Origin: JAXHUM01 sp034189325
Lineage (GTDB): Bacteria; Desulfobacterota; DSM-4660; Desulfatiglandales; Desulfatiglandaceae
Assembly (NCBI GenBank): GCA_034189325.1
Contig: JAXHUM010000010.1
Span: 1 to 55,156, forward strand
Reading direction: 5' to 3'
DNA length: 55,156 bases
Of this stretch, positions 7,771-17,297 are shown one piece after another. The notes beneath the pieces are model-generated. The model saw only the letters and a list, made by a program, of their open reading frames with translations. It was not told where the DNA came from and did not search any database. The translations under genes and the position numbers were made by a program. Position 1 is the first letter of the stretch. Each line of letters opens with the position of its first letter.

Positions 7771-9864
7771 TCAGAATTCGTACGTTACACTGAAAAACCC
7801 GGATCGTCCAGCGCCCGGAAAACTCTCCACAGTATTGATTCCCGTGTCCATATCCGTGAAAGAACCGAAAAAGGTGTCATACTCTTTATCGAAGAGATTA
7901 TTCCCCTGGAGGGTAAAGAGCCAATGATCACCGACCCGCTGCTGGATCTTGAGGTCCGTGGTCCAGTAAGAGTCCAGTGTGTAAACCACTGTCTTGTAAT
8001 TGACCCAATCGGTTGTCTCATCTCGATACCAGAGCCGATCGCTCACATAGCGGAAAGTCAGTGAAGATGTCAGGCCGAAGGGGCTTTCATAGACAAGGGT
8101 CCCCTTGAACTGGTTTTCGGGGCTGTAGGTGGCCCGATGGGTCGTCCATCTCTTTTGTGTGCCTGGGACGTCCCTGTCATACTCTTCAGCTTCCTCTTCC
8201 GCGTCAAGATAGGTGTAATAGAGGGAGATAGTCCAATCAGGAAGGGGAGTGAATCTCACACCCACTTCAAAACCGTCGGCCTCGTAAGTCCTGAGGTTCG
8301 TGGGACTCCAGAAACCGAATCCATTGTCCGCCCAGAGGATCCTGTTTTCCAGATCCCATTGAAACCAGGACCCGGTCACAAAGAGACGCCCCGCCAGAAA
8401 GGTCTGTTCAAGGGTTATATCGGTGTGCCATCCGGTTTCAGGTTGAAGGTCTGGATTTCCTTCCGCTCCCATGCCCCATCCCCAGTCTTCCAGGGGCCAA
8501 AAAAGGTCGTTTGGTGTGGGCGCAAGGAAGTGCTTCCCATGGTTCAACTTGAGGGCGGTGTTTTCGTGGGGGTTTATGATGACCCCGTAGAGGGGGAGAT
8601 TTTCCGTGCCGAATTCCGAATGATCCTCATGCCTGATCCCTGCCAGGGCCTTAAAGTATTCAGACGGCCGGTATTGGGCCTCTGCAAAGGACCCCGTGGT
8701 ATGCAGGTCGTGTCGGATCTTGGCGGCCGTGGCCAACACCTGGGATCCGCCGGAGTCCAGATTCACACTCCTGTTTTTCCAGTCATACTCCTTGTACTCG
8801 GTCCCCAAAAGGAGGGTTCCCCCGTCAAAGGGCGTCAACTCGACGTTTCCTTCACATCCTTTTGTCTCATTCGTCACCCAGGTTTCCATCCCTGAACCAT
8901 CGAAACTGTACCGGGAGTAGTTGTAGTTTTCTATGTGGGCGTAGTCACCTCTCACGCGCAGGCCCAGCCACTCCAGAGGAGAGCTTTTGATTTCCATGAC
9001 AAGGTGGGCGTCCTCGTCGCCGCCCCTATCCAAAAGACTCGCAGACTCACTGTTGTAGAATGGGACCCCGTTAATGAAATAACCAGGGGTCCCCGCGGGC
9101 GGTTCCACTCCCGGGCGACCATAGTCTCTTTCTATGTAGTCCCCATAGAGGCTGATGTCCAAGGCATCCCCCTTTTCATAGACAAGCTTGAGGGAGACAT
9201 CTTTGTGATCGAGGTCGCTGTTATCACGAAATCCGTCTGTCTCACGGTAGTTGGCCGTGATATAATACCCGATGTCTCCCAACAGGAACATGCCCTGTTC
9301 CGCCGACAGGTGAAAGGCGCCTTTTGACCCATAGCCGGTGCTGAACTTCAGATCGGTTTTGTCCCTTTCAGGTCTTTTGGTAATGATGTTGATGATCCCG
9401 CCAACCGCGCCCGAACCATAAAGAAGGGAGCCCGAGCCTTTGATAACCTCTATGCGTTCGATATTGTTCAACGGGAGCCTTCCCACATCAGCGCTTCCAA
9501 GGGAAGGGGAGTTGATATTCACGCCATTGACGAAAACCTGGCTCCCGTTCGCCTTCATCCCCCTGATATGTATCTCTTCTGCGGCGCCGCCGTAGTTGCC
9601 CTGTGTTCTCAGGTCTATGCCCAGTTCATTGGCCAGTAACTCCCCAAGCGTTGATGCGGGGGATTCCTCAATATCCATTTCATCGATCAACACCATGGCA
9701 TTGGGCACATCTTTCCGTTTCTCTTCGGTCTTTGTGGCGCTCACAACCACCTCATCCATGACGGGGACTCCTGCCGACGTCATTGTCTCCTGGGCTGTTG
9801 CCTTGCCGGGCCCTGCTATGGCGGCACTCATAAACAGAATTGATGCTATCAGACGCGTTCTCAT
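7771..9864 (-). CDS. TonB-dependent outer-membrane receptor, B12-riboswitch controlled (BtuB-like)
   Basis: 697 residues. A signal peptide covers residues 1-25 (ends TAQE). A TonB-box-like DEVVVSATKTEE follows, then the plug domain (LGIDLRTQGNYGGAAEEIHI, GSGSLLYGSGAVGGIINIIT) and a 22-strand-type barrel ending in the typical aromatic C-terminus (FFSVTYEF). It lies just downstream of a cobalamin riboswitch and terminator, so a corrinoid or cobalt complex is the likely substrate. It heads an exbB-exbD-tonB operon, a self-contained uptake unit for the outer membrane. No BtuCD-F inner-membrane importer accompanies it. Sequence alone cannot settle whether the ligand is cobalamin, a cobinamide or a metallophore. 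Confidence 0.9.
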   Translation of the reverse strand: MRTRLIASILFMSAAIAGPGKATAQETMTSAGVPVMDEVVVSATKTEEKRKDVPNAMVLIDEMDIEESPASTLGELLANELGIDLRTQGNYGGAAEEIHIRGMKANGSQVFVNGVNINSPSLGSADVGRLPLNNIERIEVIKGSGSLLYGSGAVGGIINIITKRPERDKTDLKFSTGYGSKGAFHLSAEQGMFLLGDIGYYITANYRETDGFRDNSDLDHKDVSLKLVYEKGDALDISLYGDYIERDYGRPGVEPPAGTPGYFINGVPFYNSESASLLDRGGDEDAHLVMEIKSSPLEWLGLRVRGDYAHIENYNYSRYSFDGSGMETWVTNETKGCEGNVELTPFDGGTLLLGTEYKEYDWKNRSVNLDSGGSQVLATAAKIRHDLHTTGSFAEAQYRPSEYFKALAGIRHEDHSEFGTENLPLYGVIINPHENTALKLNHGKHFLAPTPNDLFWPLEDWGWGMGAEGNPDLQPETGWHTDITLEQTFLAGRLFVTGSWFQWDLENRILWADNGFGFWSPTNLRTYEADGFEVGVRFTPLPDWTISLYYTYLDAEEEAEEYDRDVPGTQKRWTTHRATYSPENQFKGTLVYESPFGLTSSLTFRYVSDRLWYRDETTDWVNYKTVVYTLDSYWTTDLKIQQRVGDHWLFTLQGNNLFDKEYDTFFGSFTDMDTGINTVESFPGAGRSGFFSVTYEF

Positions 9865-9911
9865 TCTCCCTTCTCCTTCCTGATTCTTTGTGTTTGTCTA
9901 TGGGGCCGGGC

Positions 9912-9947
9912 AAAAAAAACCCCGGACCGAAATGAATCGATCCGGGG
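9912..9947 (-). terminator. Intrinsic terminator of cobalamin riboswitch 1
   Basis: On the minus strand the stem CCCCGGA/TCCGGGG (9920-9926 with 9941-9947) is followed by eight Us (9912-9919). It lies between the aptamer and the receptor start, so B12 binding should end transcription here. The same stem-loop recurs at the three other riboswitches. Confidence 0.88.
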
Positions 9948-10008
9948 ATTACCCTTTTTTATCCTCAAGATCTTGCTGGCTTACCTTTGTCCGCGTTGGT
10001 TTCAGCAT

Positions 10009-10165
10009 GCAGGCAGGTCTTCTGACTCTCGGATCAACCTACTTGCCGCGCCTTCCCATCCGTTAATAACAGACAGTGGCTCTTTGCGGCTTTCGTCCCC
10101 AATCACAGCGGCGGGTCCGTCCCCGAATTGAACGGGGTTCCCTATTAAGCTCGTGAGAGCACCTG
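10009..10165 (-). promoter_or_regulatory. Cobalamin riboswitch 1 (aptamer)
   Basis: On the minus strand this region shows the hallmarks of the cobalamin riboswitch in the right order: AATAGGGAA (10138-10146), GCCACTG, GGGAAGG, and the B12 box GTCAGAAGACCTGCCTG (10010-10026). It is followed by an intrinsic terminator and the TonB receptor gene, which implies repression of corrinoid uptake when B12 is plentiful. Confidence 0.95.
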
Positions 10166-10174
10166 TAAACATAT

Positions 10175-10203
10175 AAATTAGATTAAAAATAAAAAGGTGT
10201 CAA
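10175..10203 (-). promoter_or_regulatory. Sigma-70-type promoter for riboswitch 1
   Basis: Minus strand: TTGACA (10198-10203), 17-base spacer, TAATTT (10175-10180), about 30 bases before AATAGGGAA. It sits in the 133-base gap after cbiB, so the receptor unit has its own transcription start. Confidence 0.75.
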
Positions 10204-10298
10204 CGGCAAACTGGATAACGTTTCACATAAGGCCCCTACCATGTTATTCCTGTCAGGTATTTTCCGAGATGTTGCCGGGGTAACAGGACAATGAATGA

Positions 10299-11354
10299 TC
10301 ATATGCTTGTTGAGAAAATTATCTCTAAGACCGTGATGACGGCCATCACAATAAATGCGGAACCTACTACGAGAGAGGCTGTTTTACGGACATCTCTTGA
10401 ATCGAGATCAGGACGTCCATTGCCTATCCAGGCTTTTCTTTTGAGTCCGTCAGGATATCTTGTAGGGCCGCCAAGGCGAGCATCAAGCGCCCCTGCGACA
10501 AAACTCTGGGCATGGGCCGCATTGGGCGACTTATGTTTCAATCGATCTCGCAAGGCCACTCGAAGACTACGGACCGGTTGAAGGCCCGAAATGCAGGCCC
10601 CCAAAAAGAGAACAAAAAGAGAGAGTCGTGCCGGGATGAAGTTCATGAAATCATCCATCTTCGCGCCTGCCCGGCCGAACAGGATATATTTTGAGCTGGT
10701 ATACCCCACCATGGAATCGAGTGTGCTTACGACCTTGAAAACAAGCATAAAACTCACGGCTACGACTATCGGCGATTTCCCAAAGGCATATCCAATGACA
10801 CATCCTATCACATACCAGAAGATGGGAGAGAGGAATCCGTCGACAAAGTTTTCAGCAAGCGTCTCCACAGCGCCGCGGGCAACCCCCTCTTCGTCGAGGA
10901 GGGTAACCTCACGGCCCACAACCATGGACAGTTTTTCTCTGGCTTGCTCAAGGTTATTGTCTTCAAGGGCCCGGATCACCGGTTTTACATGTCGGATCAG
11001 GTCTTTCAGGGCAATGCACGAATAGCAGACAAAGAGATCAAAGAGCCGACCCATGGGAGGATAGATGTGCTGAAGGAAAAAAGTCCCAAAGAGATATCCA
11101 CCCAGCGAGACAGACCCGATCCCCACCACCAGCAGAATCCCGCCGACCCTGCCGTCCAGGCCAAGGGTCCTGAGGGCCTTTTGAAGGCAATCGATCCCTT
11201 GCCCGATCAGCCTGATAGGATGGAACCGGTAAGGGGGGTCGCCGAAGAAAAGATCGAGGATAAAGGCTCCTAAAAGGGTGGCAATCGGCCCGGATAGATA
11301 GTGGAGAGTATTATCCACACTAAAAGGAAGCGAGGATAGAGATGAGATGGTCAT
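10299..11354 (-). CDS. cbiB: Adenosylcobinamide-phosphate synthase CbiB
   Basis: About 351 residues. A polytopic inner-membrane protein that joins adenosylcobyric acid to (R)-1-amino-2-propanol phosphate. Family motifs: an N-terminal helix with LDLFFGDPPYRFHPIRLIG, then ETLAENFVDGFLSPIFWY, YKFGRAGAKMDDFMNF-like sequence (YILFGRAGAKMDDFMNFIPA) and a C-terminal HKSPNAAHAQSFVAGALDAR with LGGPTRY. The start is uncertain: ATG 11354 (or 11360) overlaps cobD by about 35 bases, while GTG 11318 overlaps the cobD stop; neither has a clear SD. It is the last gene of the long cobalamin operon. Confidence 0.92.
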   Translation of the reverse strand: MTISSLSSLPFSVDNTLHYLSGPIATLLGAFILDLFFGDPPYRFHPIRLIGQGIDCLQKALRTLGLDGRVGGILLVVGIGSVSLGGYLFGTFFLQHIYPPMGRLFDLFVCYSCIALKDLIRHVKPVIRALEDNNLEQAREKLSMVVGREVTLLDEEGVARGAVETLAENFVDGFLSPIFWYVIGCVIGYAFGKSPIVVAVSFMLVFKVVSTLDSMVGYTSSKYILFGRAGAKMDDFMNFIPARLSLFVLFLGACISGLQPVRSLRVALRDRLKHKSPNAAHAQSFVAGALDARLGGPTRYPDGLKRKAWIGNGRPDLDSRDVRKTASLVVGSAFIVMAVITVLEIIFSTSI

Positions 11355-12396
11355 TTTCATCACTCGTGCGCAGACCGATGCGAAAAAAATTGTTTTCAAG
11401 TCCGGCAAAATTACGGCAGTCCCGAACGTAGACCCCATTCAGGAGAAGGTGTCGCATCAGATCATCCAGGTCGTCGGTCTTTTTCCATTCACAAAGGATG
11501 AAATTGGCCGTGCCAGGAAACGGCCTGATGCTGTCCAGGCTCTCAAGGGCCAGGTGAATCCTCTCCCTTTCTCTTATGAGCCCGGCTCCTGTTTCCTGAT
11601 CAAAATCACCGCACAGAAGGAGAAGAGGGGCTACTGAATCGGCAATCCCATTGATGCTCCAGGGCTCCTTCTCCTCCTTCAAACCTTTGATCACATCCGT
11701 GTCACCTATAAGACCTCCCAATCGAAGCCCTGCCAGAGAATAAAATTTTGTCAGTGAATGAACAACGAGGAGATTGGCTGGTCTTCGATCAAAGAGAAGG
11801 CTGTTTTCTTCCCACTGATCGACAAACTGGATAAAGGCCTCATCAATCATAAACCAGGTGTCGGGAAACATCGCGGCAAGCTCCAGGATAGAGGCTTTGG
11901 GAATCAAGGTTCCTGTGGGATTATTGGGGCGCCCAAGCCAGAGCATGTCCGACTCTTTAAGGGCTTTGACCAGCGTGTCGTGGTTGCGCAATTCAAAATC
12001 GTGTTTATGGGAAAGGGGAAACCGGACAACTTCCGCGCCTGACAGGCGAGACGCCCGTTCATAATCGTGATAGGATGGAGTGACTACGACAACCTTCTTG
12101 GGGCGAAGAACTCGGGGAACCAGGTAAATCAGTTCGGTCGATCCGTTTCCGGCCAGGATATTCCCGGGGAGCAGCCCGAACTTTTCACTGTAGTAGCGAG
12201 TCGGCCCAGCCCCTCCAATGGTGGGGTAATCTCGAATGGCCCCTATCAATTCAGGCCATTGATCCAGGATAAGGGAGGGAGGCCCGAAAGGATTGAGGTT
12301 GACACTGAAATCGATCAACACACCTTTCGGCATATTAAAGCGGGAAAACTCAATTTCGGGTCTTCCACCATGTTGATAGAGCTGCCCTGTTTTCAT
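11320..12396 (-). CDS. cobD: PLP-dependent threonine-phosphate decarboxylase (CobD type)
   Basis: 358 residues, class-I aminotransferase fold. The substrate-binding start GRPEIEF...DFSVNLNPFGPP is typical of CobD/HisC-like enzymes of cobalamin operons. PLP motifs: GNGSTELIYLVPR, LGRPNNPTG, MIDEAFIQF and the Schiff-base Lys in HSLTKFYSLAGLRLG. CobD makes (R)-1-amino-2-propanol phosphate, the linker used by the next gene product, CbiB. It overlaps cbiH by four bases (ATGA). A HisC function is possible from sequence alone, but the context favours CobD. Confidence 0.9.
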   Translation of the reverse strand: MKTGQLYQHGGRPEIEFSRFNMPKGVLIDFSVNLNPFGPPSLILDQWPELIGAIRDYPTIGGAGPTRYYSEKFGLLPGNILAGNGSTELIYLVPRVLRPKKVVVVTPSYHDYERASRLSGAEVVRFPLSHKHDFELRNHDTLVKALKESDMLWLGRPNNPTGTLIPKASILELAAMFPDTWFMIDEAFIQFVDQWEENSLLFDRRPANLLVVHSLTKFYSLAGLRLGGLIGDTDVIKGLKEEKEPWSINGIADSVAPLLLLCGDFDQETGAGLIRERERIHLALESLDSIRPFPGTANFILCEWKKTDDLDDLMRHLLLNGVYVRDCRNFAGLENNFFRIGLRTSDENDHLISILASF

Positions 12397-13154
12397 TCTG
12401 GAGCCTCGGATCGATTCTCATATTTCTGTAAATACCCGCGGGGGGTGACCATCTTATCGCCCAGGACGCGGGTCCTTGAATTTCCGACTATAACGATTGA
12501 CAGCATGTCTACGCCGGAGGTGTCCAGACCGGAGAGGGTTGAGATACGGACCGATTCGCCCTCTCTGGACGCCTTTCTTACAATACCGATGGGCGTGGAC
12601 CTGCTGCGGTGTTCGAGAATGAGGTCTTGTACCCTGTCCAGCTGCCAGTCTCTCTTTTGTGACTTCGGGTTGTAAATAACGAGGACAAAATCGGCCTTGG
12701 CAGCCGCCTCTACCCTGGCCTCAATGACCTCCCAGGGAGTCATCAGATCACTCAGACTGATCACGGCGAAGTCGTGCATCAATGGGGCGCCCAGAAGCGC
12801 CGCCGCAGCGGAAAGGGAGGAAATTCCCGGGATCACCTCCACCTCGACACGTTCCATAAGGCCCTGTTCAGCCAGGAGTTCCAGCACAAGCCCGGCCATG
12901 CCGTAAATACCCGTATCGCCGCTTGAGACAACGGCCGTGGCTTTTCCTTGACAGGCCCTGTCAATGGCCACCTGACAGCGAGCGATCTCCTTCATCATGC
13001 CTGTTGCTATCGTTTCTTTGCCTTCAAGAAGTCCAGGTTCGAGAAGCCCTATGTAGGTCTTGTATCCCACCACCACTTCCGACCGCTCAAGGGCCTGTCT
13101 TGCCGCCGGAGCCAGATACTGGTGATCGCCGGGACCGAGGCTGACGACGCTCAA
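12393..13154 (-). CDS. cbiH: Cobalt-precorrin-3 C17-methyltransferase CbiH (CobJ family)
   Basis: 253 residues if read from the TTG that overlaps the cbiG stop (TTGA, 13151-13154). This matches the family length and starts directly at the core LSVVSLGPGDHQYLAPAA. The next upstream start, ATG 13250, would add a polar, low-complexity tail lying entirely inside cbiG. The tetrapyrrole methylase fold is clear: SAM loop VVSSGDTGIYGMAG, VEVIPGISSLSAAAALLGAP, and IYNPKSQKRDWQ near the C-terminus. It methylates C17 and drives ring contraction in the anaerobic pathway. Confidence 0.9.
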   Translation of the reverse strand: MSVVSLGPGDHQYLAPAARQALERSEVVVGYKTYIGLLEPGLLEGKETIATGMMKEIARCQVAIDRACQGKATAVVSSGDTGIYGMAGLVLELLAEQGLMERVEVEVIPGISSLSAAAALLGAPLMHDFAVISLSDLMTPWEVIEARVEAAAKADFVLVIYNPKSQKRDWQLDRVQDLILEHRSRSTPIGIVRKASREGESVRISTLSGLDTSGVDMLSIVIVGNSRTRVLGDKMVTPRGYLQKYENRSEAPE

Positions 13155-14191
13155 CCTCCCAGGGCCACGGCCAGGGTCACGTTGAGACTCTTGGTCTTGG
13201 GAACGAGGAGTCGGCCTTTCCTCGATATCAGTATCGCTGTTGCTTCGCATACGCTTGCTACTCCCATATGTTTTTCCACCATGAAGGATGGATTCGGCAC
13301 CCTAATCGATTCGATTTCCGAAGGATCCACAAACAGGAGAGGGACCTTCAGTTTGTCTGCCGCGTCAATTAGCCCCTTTTCATCCCTCTTTGCCTCAATA
13401 GTGGCAATGCATTTCAGACTTTCCAGGGAAAGAGAATTGTCCTTGAATGTTGTCAACACCAGGTTAAGGATTTCTGTGCCCGATGTCCCCTTGTTGCAGC
13501 CTATTCCCGCAACAAGGCTCCCTGGATGAAGGATCAATCGGTTTTCACCGGGCCCGGCCGTCTCAAGCCTCCAGGTGACCCAGACGCCCGGTTCGGAGAG
13601 ATTCCAGTCCTCTTTGTTTTCAACCCGGTCTACGATGAGGCCCGGTATCTCCCTGTTTTTCAGTCCCAAACGATCTTCCGGGTCAAATACCTGAACAGGC
13701 CTTCCTTCAAGCACGGCCATGTTGACGCCTTTGACTGCATTGACATTGGCGATGAAAAGGCCCCGTTTTTCTGCAAACATATCCATGGAAGGGACTCCTT
13801 CCGTGTCTGTGGCGGTTGTAATCACGGCCTCTCCTCCGGTCAATCGGGCCACCTCATGGGCCAGGGCGTTGGCGCCGCCGAGATGACCTGAAACAAGGCT
13901 TATGGCATGCCTTCCTTTCTGATCAAGGACAACAATCGCCGGATCATCCCTCTTGGATCGAAGATGAGGGGCAATCACCCTGACAACGATTCCCACCGCA
14001 GCAATAAAGACATGCCGGGGGTATTTCAGCAAATTCTCAGATACTGCGTCGTGCAAACGATCAAAACAGGCGGCCTCACAAAGATCTGCCGAATGGCGGG
14101 ATAAAAACAGGTCGCCACTCAGTTTATCCGCCAGGATCTTTCCCAGTCGGGCACCCTGTGGCGTCAAGGCATAGATGGCGGTCTTATTCAT
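13151..14191 (-). CDS. cbiG: Cobalt-precorrin-5A hydrolase CbiG
   Basis: 346 residues with both CbiG parts. The N-terminal domain has AVGIVVRVIAPHLRSKRDDP and VVLDQKGRHAISLVSGHLGG, the family signature; after a linker comes the CobE-like C-terminal domain (LVAGIGCNKGTS, FVDPSEIESI, MGVASVCEATAIL). It opens the delta-lactone of cobalt-precorrin-5A and releases acetaldehyde, a step unique to the anaerobic route. ATG 14191 overlaps the cbiF stop (ATGA); ATG 14200 is three codons further up. Confidence 0.93.
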   Translation of the reverse strand: MNKTAIYALTPQGARLGKILADKLSGDLFLSRHSADLCEAACFDRLHDAVSENLLKYPRHVFIAAVGIVVRVIAPHLRSKRDDPAIVVLDQKGRHAISLVSGHLGGANALAHEVARLTGGEAVITTATDTEGVPSMDMFAEKRGLFIANVNAVKGVNMAVLEGRPVQVFDPEDRLGLKNREIPGLIVDRVENKEDWNLSEPGVWVTWRLETAGPGENRLILHPGSLVAGIGCNKGTSGTEILNLVLTTFKDNSLSLESLKCIATIEAKRDEKGLIDAADKLKVPLLFVDPSEIESIRVPNPSFMVEKHMGVASVCEATAILISRKGRLLVPKTKSLNVTLAVALGG

Positions 14192-14952
14192 TCCCTGCAA
14201 CCATGTGAAAAACCCGGGCTGTAGAGCCTGGAAAAATGAGGATCATCCTCCTGACCCGGCAGGATCAGGAAAACCGCCTGTTGCCGAATACCCGCCTCTT
14301 TGACCGTTTTGGCAAGGTCCCCAATGGAGGCCCGCAGGATCCTTTCATCGGGCCAGCCCACCCTGTATGCCACAATCACAGGTGTCTCTTCCGGGTAACC
14401 ACCTTCGATCAATTCCTTTGCCACACCTTCCGGATTTGCAGATGAAAGGTAAATGGCCAGGGAGGCGTTGTGCCGGGCCAATTCCCTCAATCGTTCTTTA
14501 TCAGGCACAGGGGTGCGGCCCTCAAGCCTTGTAAATATGAGGGTCTGGACCTTCTCAGGGAGTGTGAACGAGACCCCGGCCGCGGCTGCCGCGGCAAATG
14601 CCACGGTTACGCCGGGAATGATCTCATAGCTGATTGCGTCCCGCTCAAGGAGAACCATCTGCTCTCTGATCGCTCCGTAAAGCGATGGGTCTCCGGTATG
14701 GACACGGGCAACTTTCCCCCCGGATCTGATTGTCTCAACCATCATGGCATGGGTCTCATCCAGTGTCATGGATGATGAATCCACCACCTTTGCCTCTTTT
14801 CGGGCGCAAGCCACGAGCGCCTTCGGGACAAGAGAGCCGGTGTAAAGCACAAGATCGGCGCTCTCAATACATTTCCGACCCTTTATCGTTATCAAGTCGG
14901 GGTCTCCAGGGCCTGCGCCCACAAAATAGACCTGGGGCTCCTTTTTTTTCAT
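14188..14952 (-). CDS. cbiF: Cobalt-precorrin-4 C11-methyltransferase CbiF (CobM family)
   Basis: 254 residues. Tetrapyrrole methylase: N-terminal VYFVGAGPGDPDLITIKG, LYTGSLVPKALVACA (typical of CbiF/CobM), the SAM region VARVHTGDPSLYGAIREQM, EIIPGVTVAFAAAAAAG and VAYRVGWPDERILRASI. It methylates C11 of cobalt-precorrin-4. Four-base overlaps with cbiET upstream and cbiG downstream show translational coupling. Confidence 0.94.
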   Translation of the reverse strand: MKKKEPQVYFVGAGPGDPDLITIKGRKCIESADLVLYTGSLVPKALVACARKEAKVVDSSSMTLDETHAMMVETIRSGGKVARVHTGDPSLYGAIREQMVLLERDAISYEIIPGVTVAFAAAAAAGVSFTLPEKVQTLIFTRLEGRTPVPDKERLRELARHNASLAIYLSSANPEGVAKELIEGGYPEETPVIVAYRVGWPDERILRASIGDLAKTVKEAGIRQQAVFLILPGQEDDPHFSRLYSPGFSHGCRE

Positions 14953-16190
14953 TTCGGCAACCTTTCAAAAGCATCCTGTCTTGGTTTCTTCGCAGTAATA
15001 ATGTAGACCGGGTTCAAGGCCTCGAATCTCAAATCACCGGCGATTGCACCGGACCGGGACACATTGATCTCGCCCATGGAATAAACCCATCCTAAGGATT
15101 GAAGATACTCGCGGGCCCTTGAAAGGGAACCTATGAGCACCAGGTGAAGGACAAGCCTCCCGCCCGGTTTCAACCTTTTGGTTGCTTTTTCCAGGACCTG
15201 ATTGTCCCTGCCCATGCCGCCTCCGACGAATATCCTGTCCGGGTCCGGGAGATCGGCCAGACAACCCGGCATCTCTCCGTAAATGACCTCTACGTTGTAT
15301 GCCCCCATTCGTCCGACGTTCCCCCTGATCAAACAGACCCTTTCTTCATTCTTCTCCACGGCAAAGACCGTCCCATTGTGCGCAAGGAGGCTGGCCTCAA
15401 TCGCGACGGAGCCGCTGCCGGAGCCGAGATCCCAGACAACATGGTCGGGCATTATCTCAAGGGCCGCGAGTCCGGCGGCCCGGATCTCCTTCTTGGTGAT
15501 CAGTCCCTTTTGGTGAAGATAAAGATCATCGTCCATCCCAAGGTGTAAAGGTCTTTCGGGCTGTTCAATGCGATCCAGGATTATCGAATTCAGAGGCGAA
15601 AACGTTTTTTCGGCGGCTTCTTTGAGTTGAAAAATCTCTATCTTTTCAGACTCTGTCTCGAGATTTTCAAGCACGATCATGGCAAAGGCTCCCACGCCTC
15701 TTTGAATGAGTTCCTCAGCCACTCTTGCCGGATGAAAACAATGATCGGTAAATACCGCAACCCGGTCATTCTTAACAAGCGCCCTTAAGAGGGGCATGAT
15801 GTCCTTGCGGCCATGGAGGGAGACGCTCCGGATGTCATGCCAGGGAATCCCAAGCCTGGCGGCCGCTTTTTGGAGAGTCGTCACATTCGGGTGGATCACG
15901 ACATTTTCTTTCCCCATCTCCTCGATCAAAAGCGTGCCGATTCCGAAAAACAGGGGATCGCCGTCAGCCAGAACAACCACCCTTTTTCCTTGGGCGGTCT
16001 CCTCCCTGATTTTTGTGAGAGTCTCCTGAACAGGGCTTTGTACGATTATCCTCAAGGCTGGAAGATCTTCGAACCAATCAAGCAGCCTCCTGCCCCCGAC
16101 TATTACCTGGGCATCCAGGATCAACTTGGACAGCCTGGAAGGGATATCCACCGGGTTCAAACCCACCCCCACAACATGAACCTTTTTCAT
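14949..16190 (-). CDS. cbiET: Bifunctional cobalt-precorrin-7 C5-methyltransferase / C15-methyltransferase-decarboxylase (CbiE-CbiT fusion)
   Basis: 413 residues, the fused form also known as CobL. The N-terminal CbiE half (about 1-205) starts VHVVGVGLNPVDIPSRLSKL and has VVVLADGDPLFFGIGTLL. The C-terminal CbiT half (about 215-400) is a class-I SAM methyltransferase with VVWDLGSGSGSVAIEASLL and RIFVGGGMGRDNQVLE. Together they methylate C5 and C15 and decarboxylate the C12 acetate. It starts one base after the cbiD stop. Both active-site regions look intact. Confidence 0.94.
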   Translation of the reverse strand: MKKVHVVGVGLNPVDIPSRLSKLILDAQVIVGGRRLLDWFEDLPALRIIVQSPVQETLTKIREETAQGKRVVVLADGDPLFFGIGTLLIEEMGKENVVIHPNVTTLQKAAARLGIPWHDIRSVSLHGRKDIMPLLRALVKNDRVAVFTDHCFHPARVAEELIQRGVGAFAMIVLENLETESEKIEIFQLKEAAEKTFSPLNSIILDRIEQPERPLHLGMDDDLYLHQKGLITKKEIRAAGLAALEIMPDHVVWDLGSGSGSVAIEASLLAHNGTVFAVEKNEERVCLIRGNVGRMGAYNVEVIYGEMPGCLADLPDPDRIFVGGGMGRDNQVLEKATKRLKPGGRLVLHLVLIGSLSRAREYLQSLGWVYSMGEINVSRSGAIAGDLRFEALNPVYIITAKKPRQDAFERLPK

Positions 16191-17294
16191 TTATTGACCT
16201 CCCCCATCAGTCCTTTTTGCCAGGAGACGGCCGTCAAAGCCAAAGAGATAAAAGGTGATTACAGGCCCAGCACTTGCGAATTTCCTCGCCGCTGAAAGGG
16301 CCTTTTTCATGATATCCATAAGGATCACATCCTTGTCACCGTCCGCCAGAATCGATCCCAGGGCGTGCCTGGCCGTGTTTGCCTCTGTGATTCCGATCGC
16401 TTTATCTTTGTTCATGCCCTGTGCCAGACACCAATCTGAGAGGAGTTTGAAGTCTATTTCCGATTTTCTCGCGTGCGTATAGGGATTCCCCTGGGCCATC
16501 TTCGTGAGTTTTCCAAAGAAACAGGAATAGAGAATCTCCTGAAAATCTTTCCTGTTTGCCTCTCTCAGCGAAAATGAAAAAAAGTCCGCCACCTGGACCA
16601 GAGACAGATCTGAAAGATCCGGCCTATGCTCCTTCAAGAACCGTTCGCTTTTTCCTCCTGTTGAAAGGGCGATCGTGGAAAGCCCGGCAGCCCGCGCGAC
16701 ATCCATGGAAGCGGCAATGGTCTCTCGGTACGCCGAGTGGGAAAAGGGTTTGACCGTTCCCCGTGTGCCCAGGATAGATATTCCGCCTGTGATTCCGAGA
16801 CGGGGATTCAATGTCTTTTCAGCTATTCTTTCACCGTCCGCCACCTCAACAATCACGGACACGGCACTGCTCAGTCCTGTCTCTTGAAGCCCTTCCTGGA
16901 CGGCATCTTTAATCTGCCTTAGGGGCGCCGGGTTTATGGCGCTTTCTCCCACGGGAACGGCAAGACCGGGCCTGGTGACTTTACCCACCCCCTTTCCACC
17001 CTTGACAATGATTTCTCCATCTTCGCCCTCCGGCAGCAACCGCACAATGCTTGTGATCCTGGCCCTGTTTGTGGCATCCGGATCATCTCCCCCATCCTTT
17101 ATGACCGTGACGGAGTATCCCCTGTCATCAAACGATGAATGTGAGATCGGGATCACAAGCCTCCCGCCGAAAGGAAGAGGTATATCCACCTCATTCACGT
17201 GAGACCTGCCTGCGAGATAATAAACACCCGCCTTTGCCCCGGCAGCCGCGGAGGACCCGGTTGTAAAACCATGGCGGAGTCTCTTTGTGGGCAT
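16191..17294 (-). CDS. cbiD: Cobalt-precorrin-5B C1-methyltransferase CbiD
   Basis: 367 residues, usual length. Signatures: RHGFTTGSSAAAGAKAGVYY at the start, VTVIKDGGDDPDATN, GGKGVGKVTRPGLAVPVGE, GGISILGTRGTVKPFSHSAY and ALSTGGKSERF. It adds the C1 methyl group before reduction by precorrin-6A reductase; the gene for that reductase, cbiJ, is not visible in this window. It starts three bases after the cbiC stop. Confidence 0.95.
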   Translation of the reverse strand: MPTKRLRHGFTTGSSAAAGAKAGVYYLAGRSHVNEVDIPLPFGGRLVIPISHSSFDDRGYSVTVIKDGGDDPDATNRARITSIVRLLPEGEDGEIIVKGGKGVGKVTRPGLAVPVGESAINPAPLRQIKDAVQEGLQETGLSSAVSVIVEVADGERIAEKTLNPRLGITGGISILGTRGTVKPFSHSAYRETIAASMDVARAAGLSTIALSTGGKSERFLKEHRPDLSDLSLVQVADFFSFSLREANRKDFQEILYSCFFGKLTKMAQGNPYTHARKSEIDFKLLSDWCLAQGMNKDKAIGITEANTARHALGSILADGDKDVILMDIMKKALSAARKFASAGPVITFYLFGFDGRLLAKRTDGGGQ

Positions 17295-17297
17295 TCC

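Noticed and set aside
8137..8895. 252-codon plus-strand frame inside the TonB receptor
   Set aside because: Antisense shadow of a clear receptor gene.
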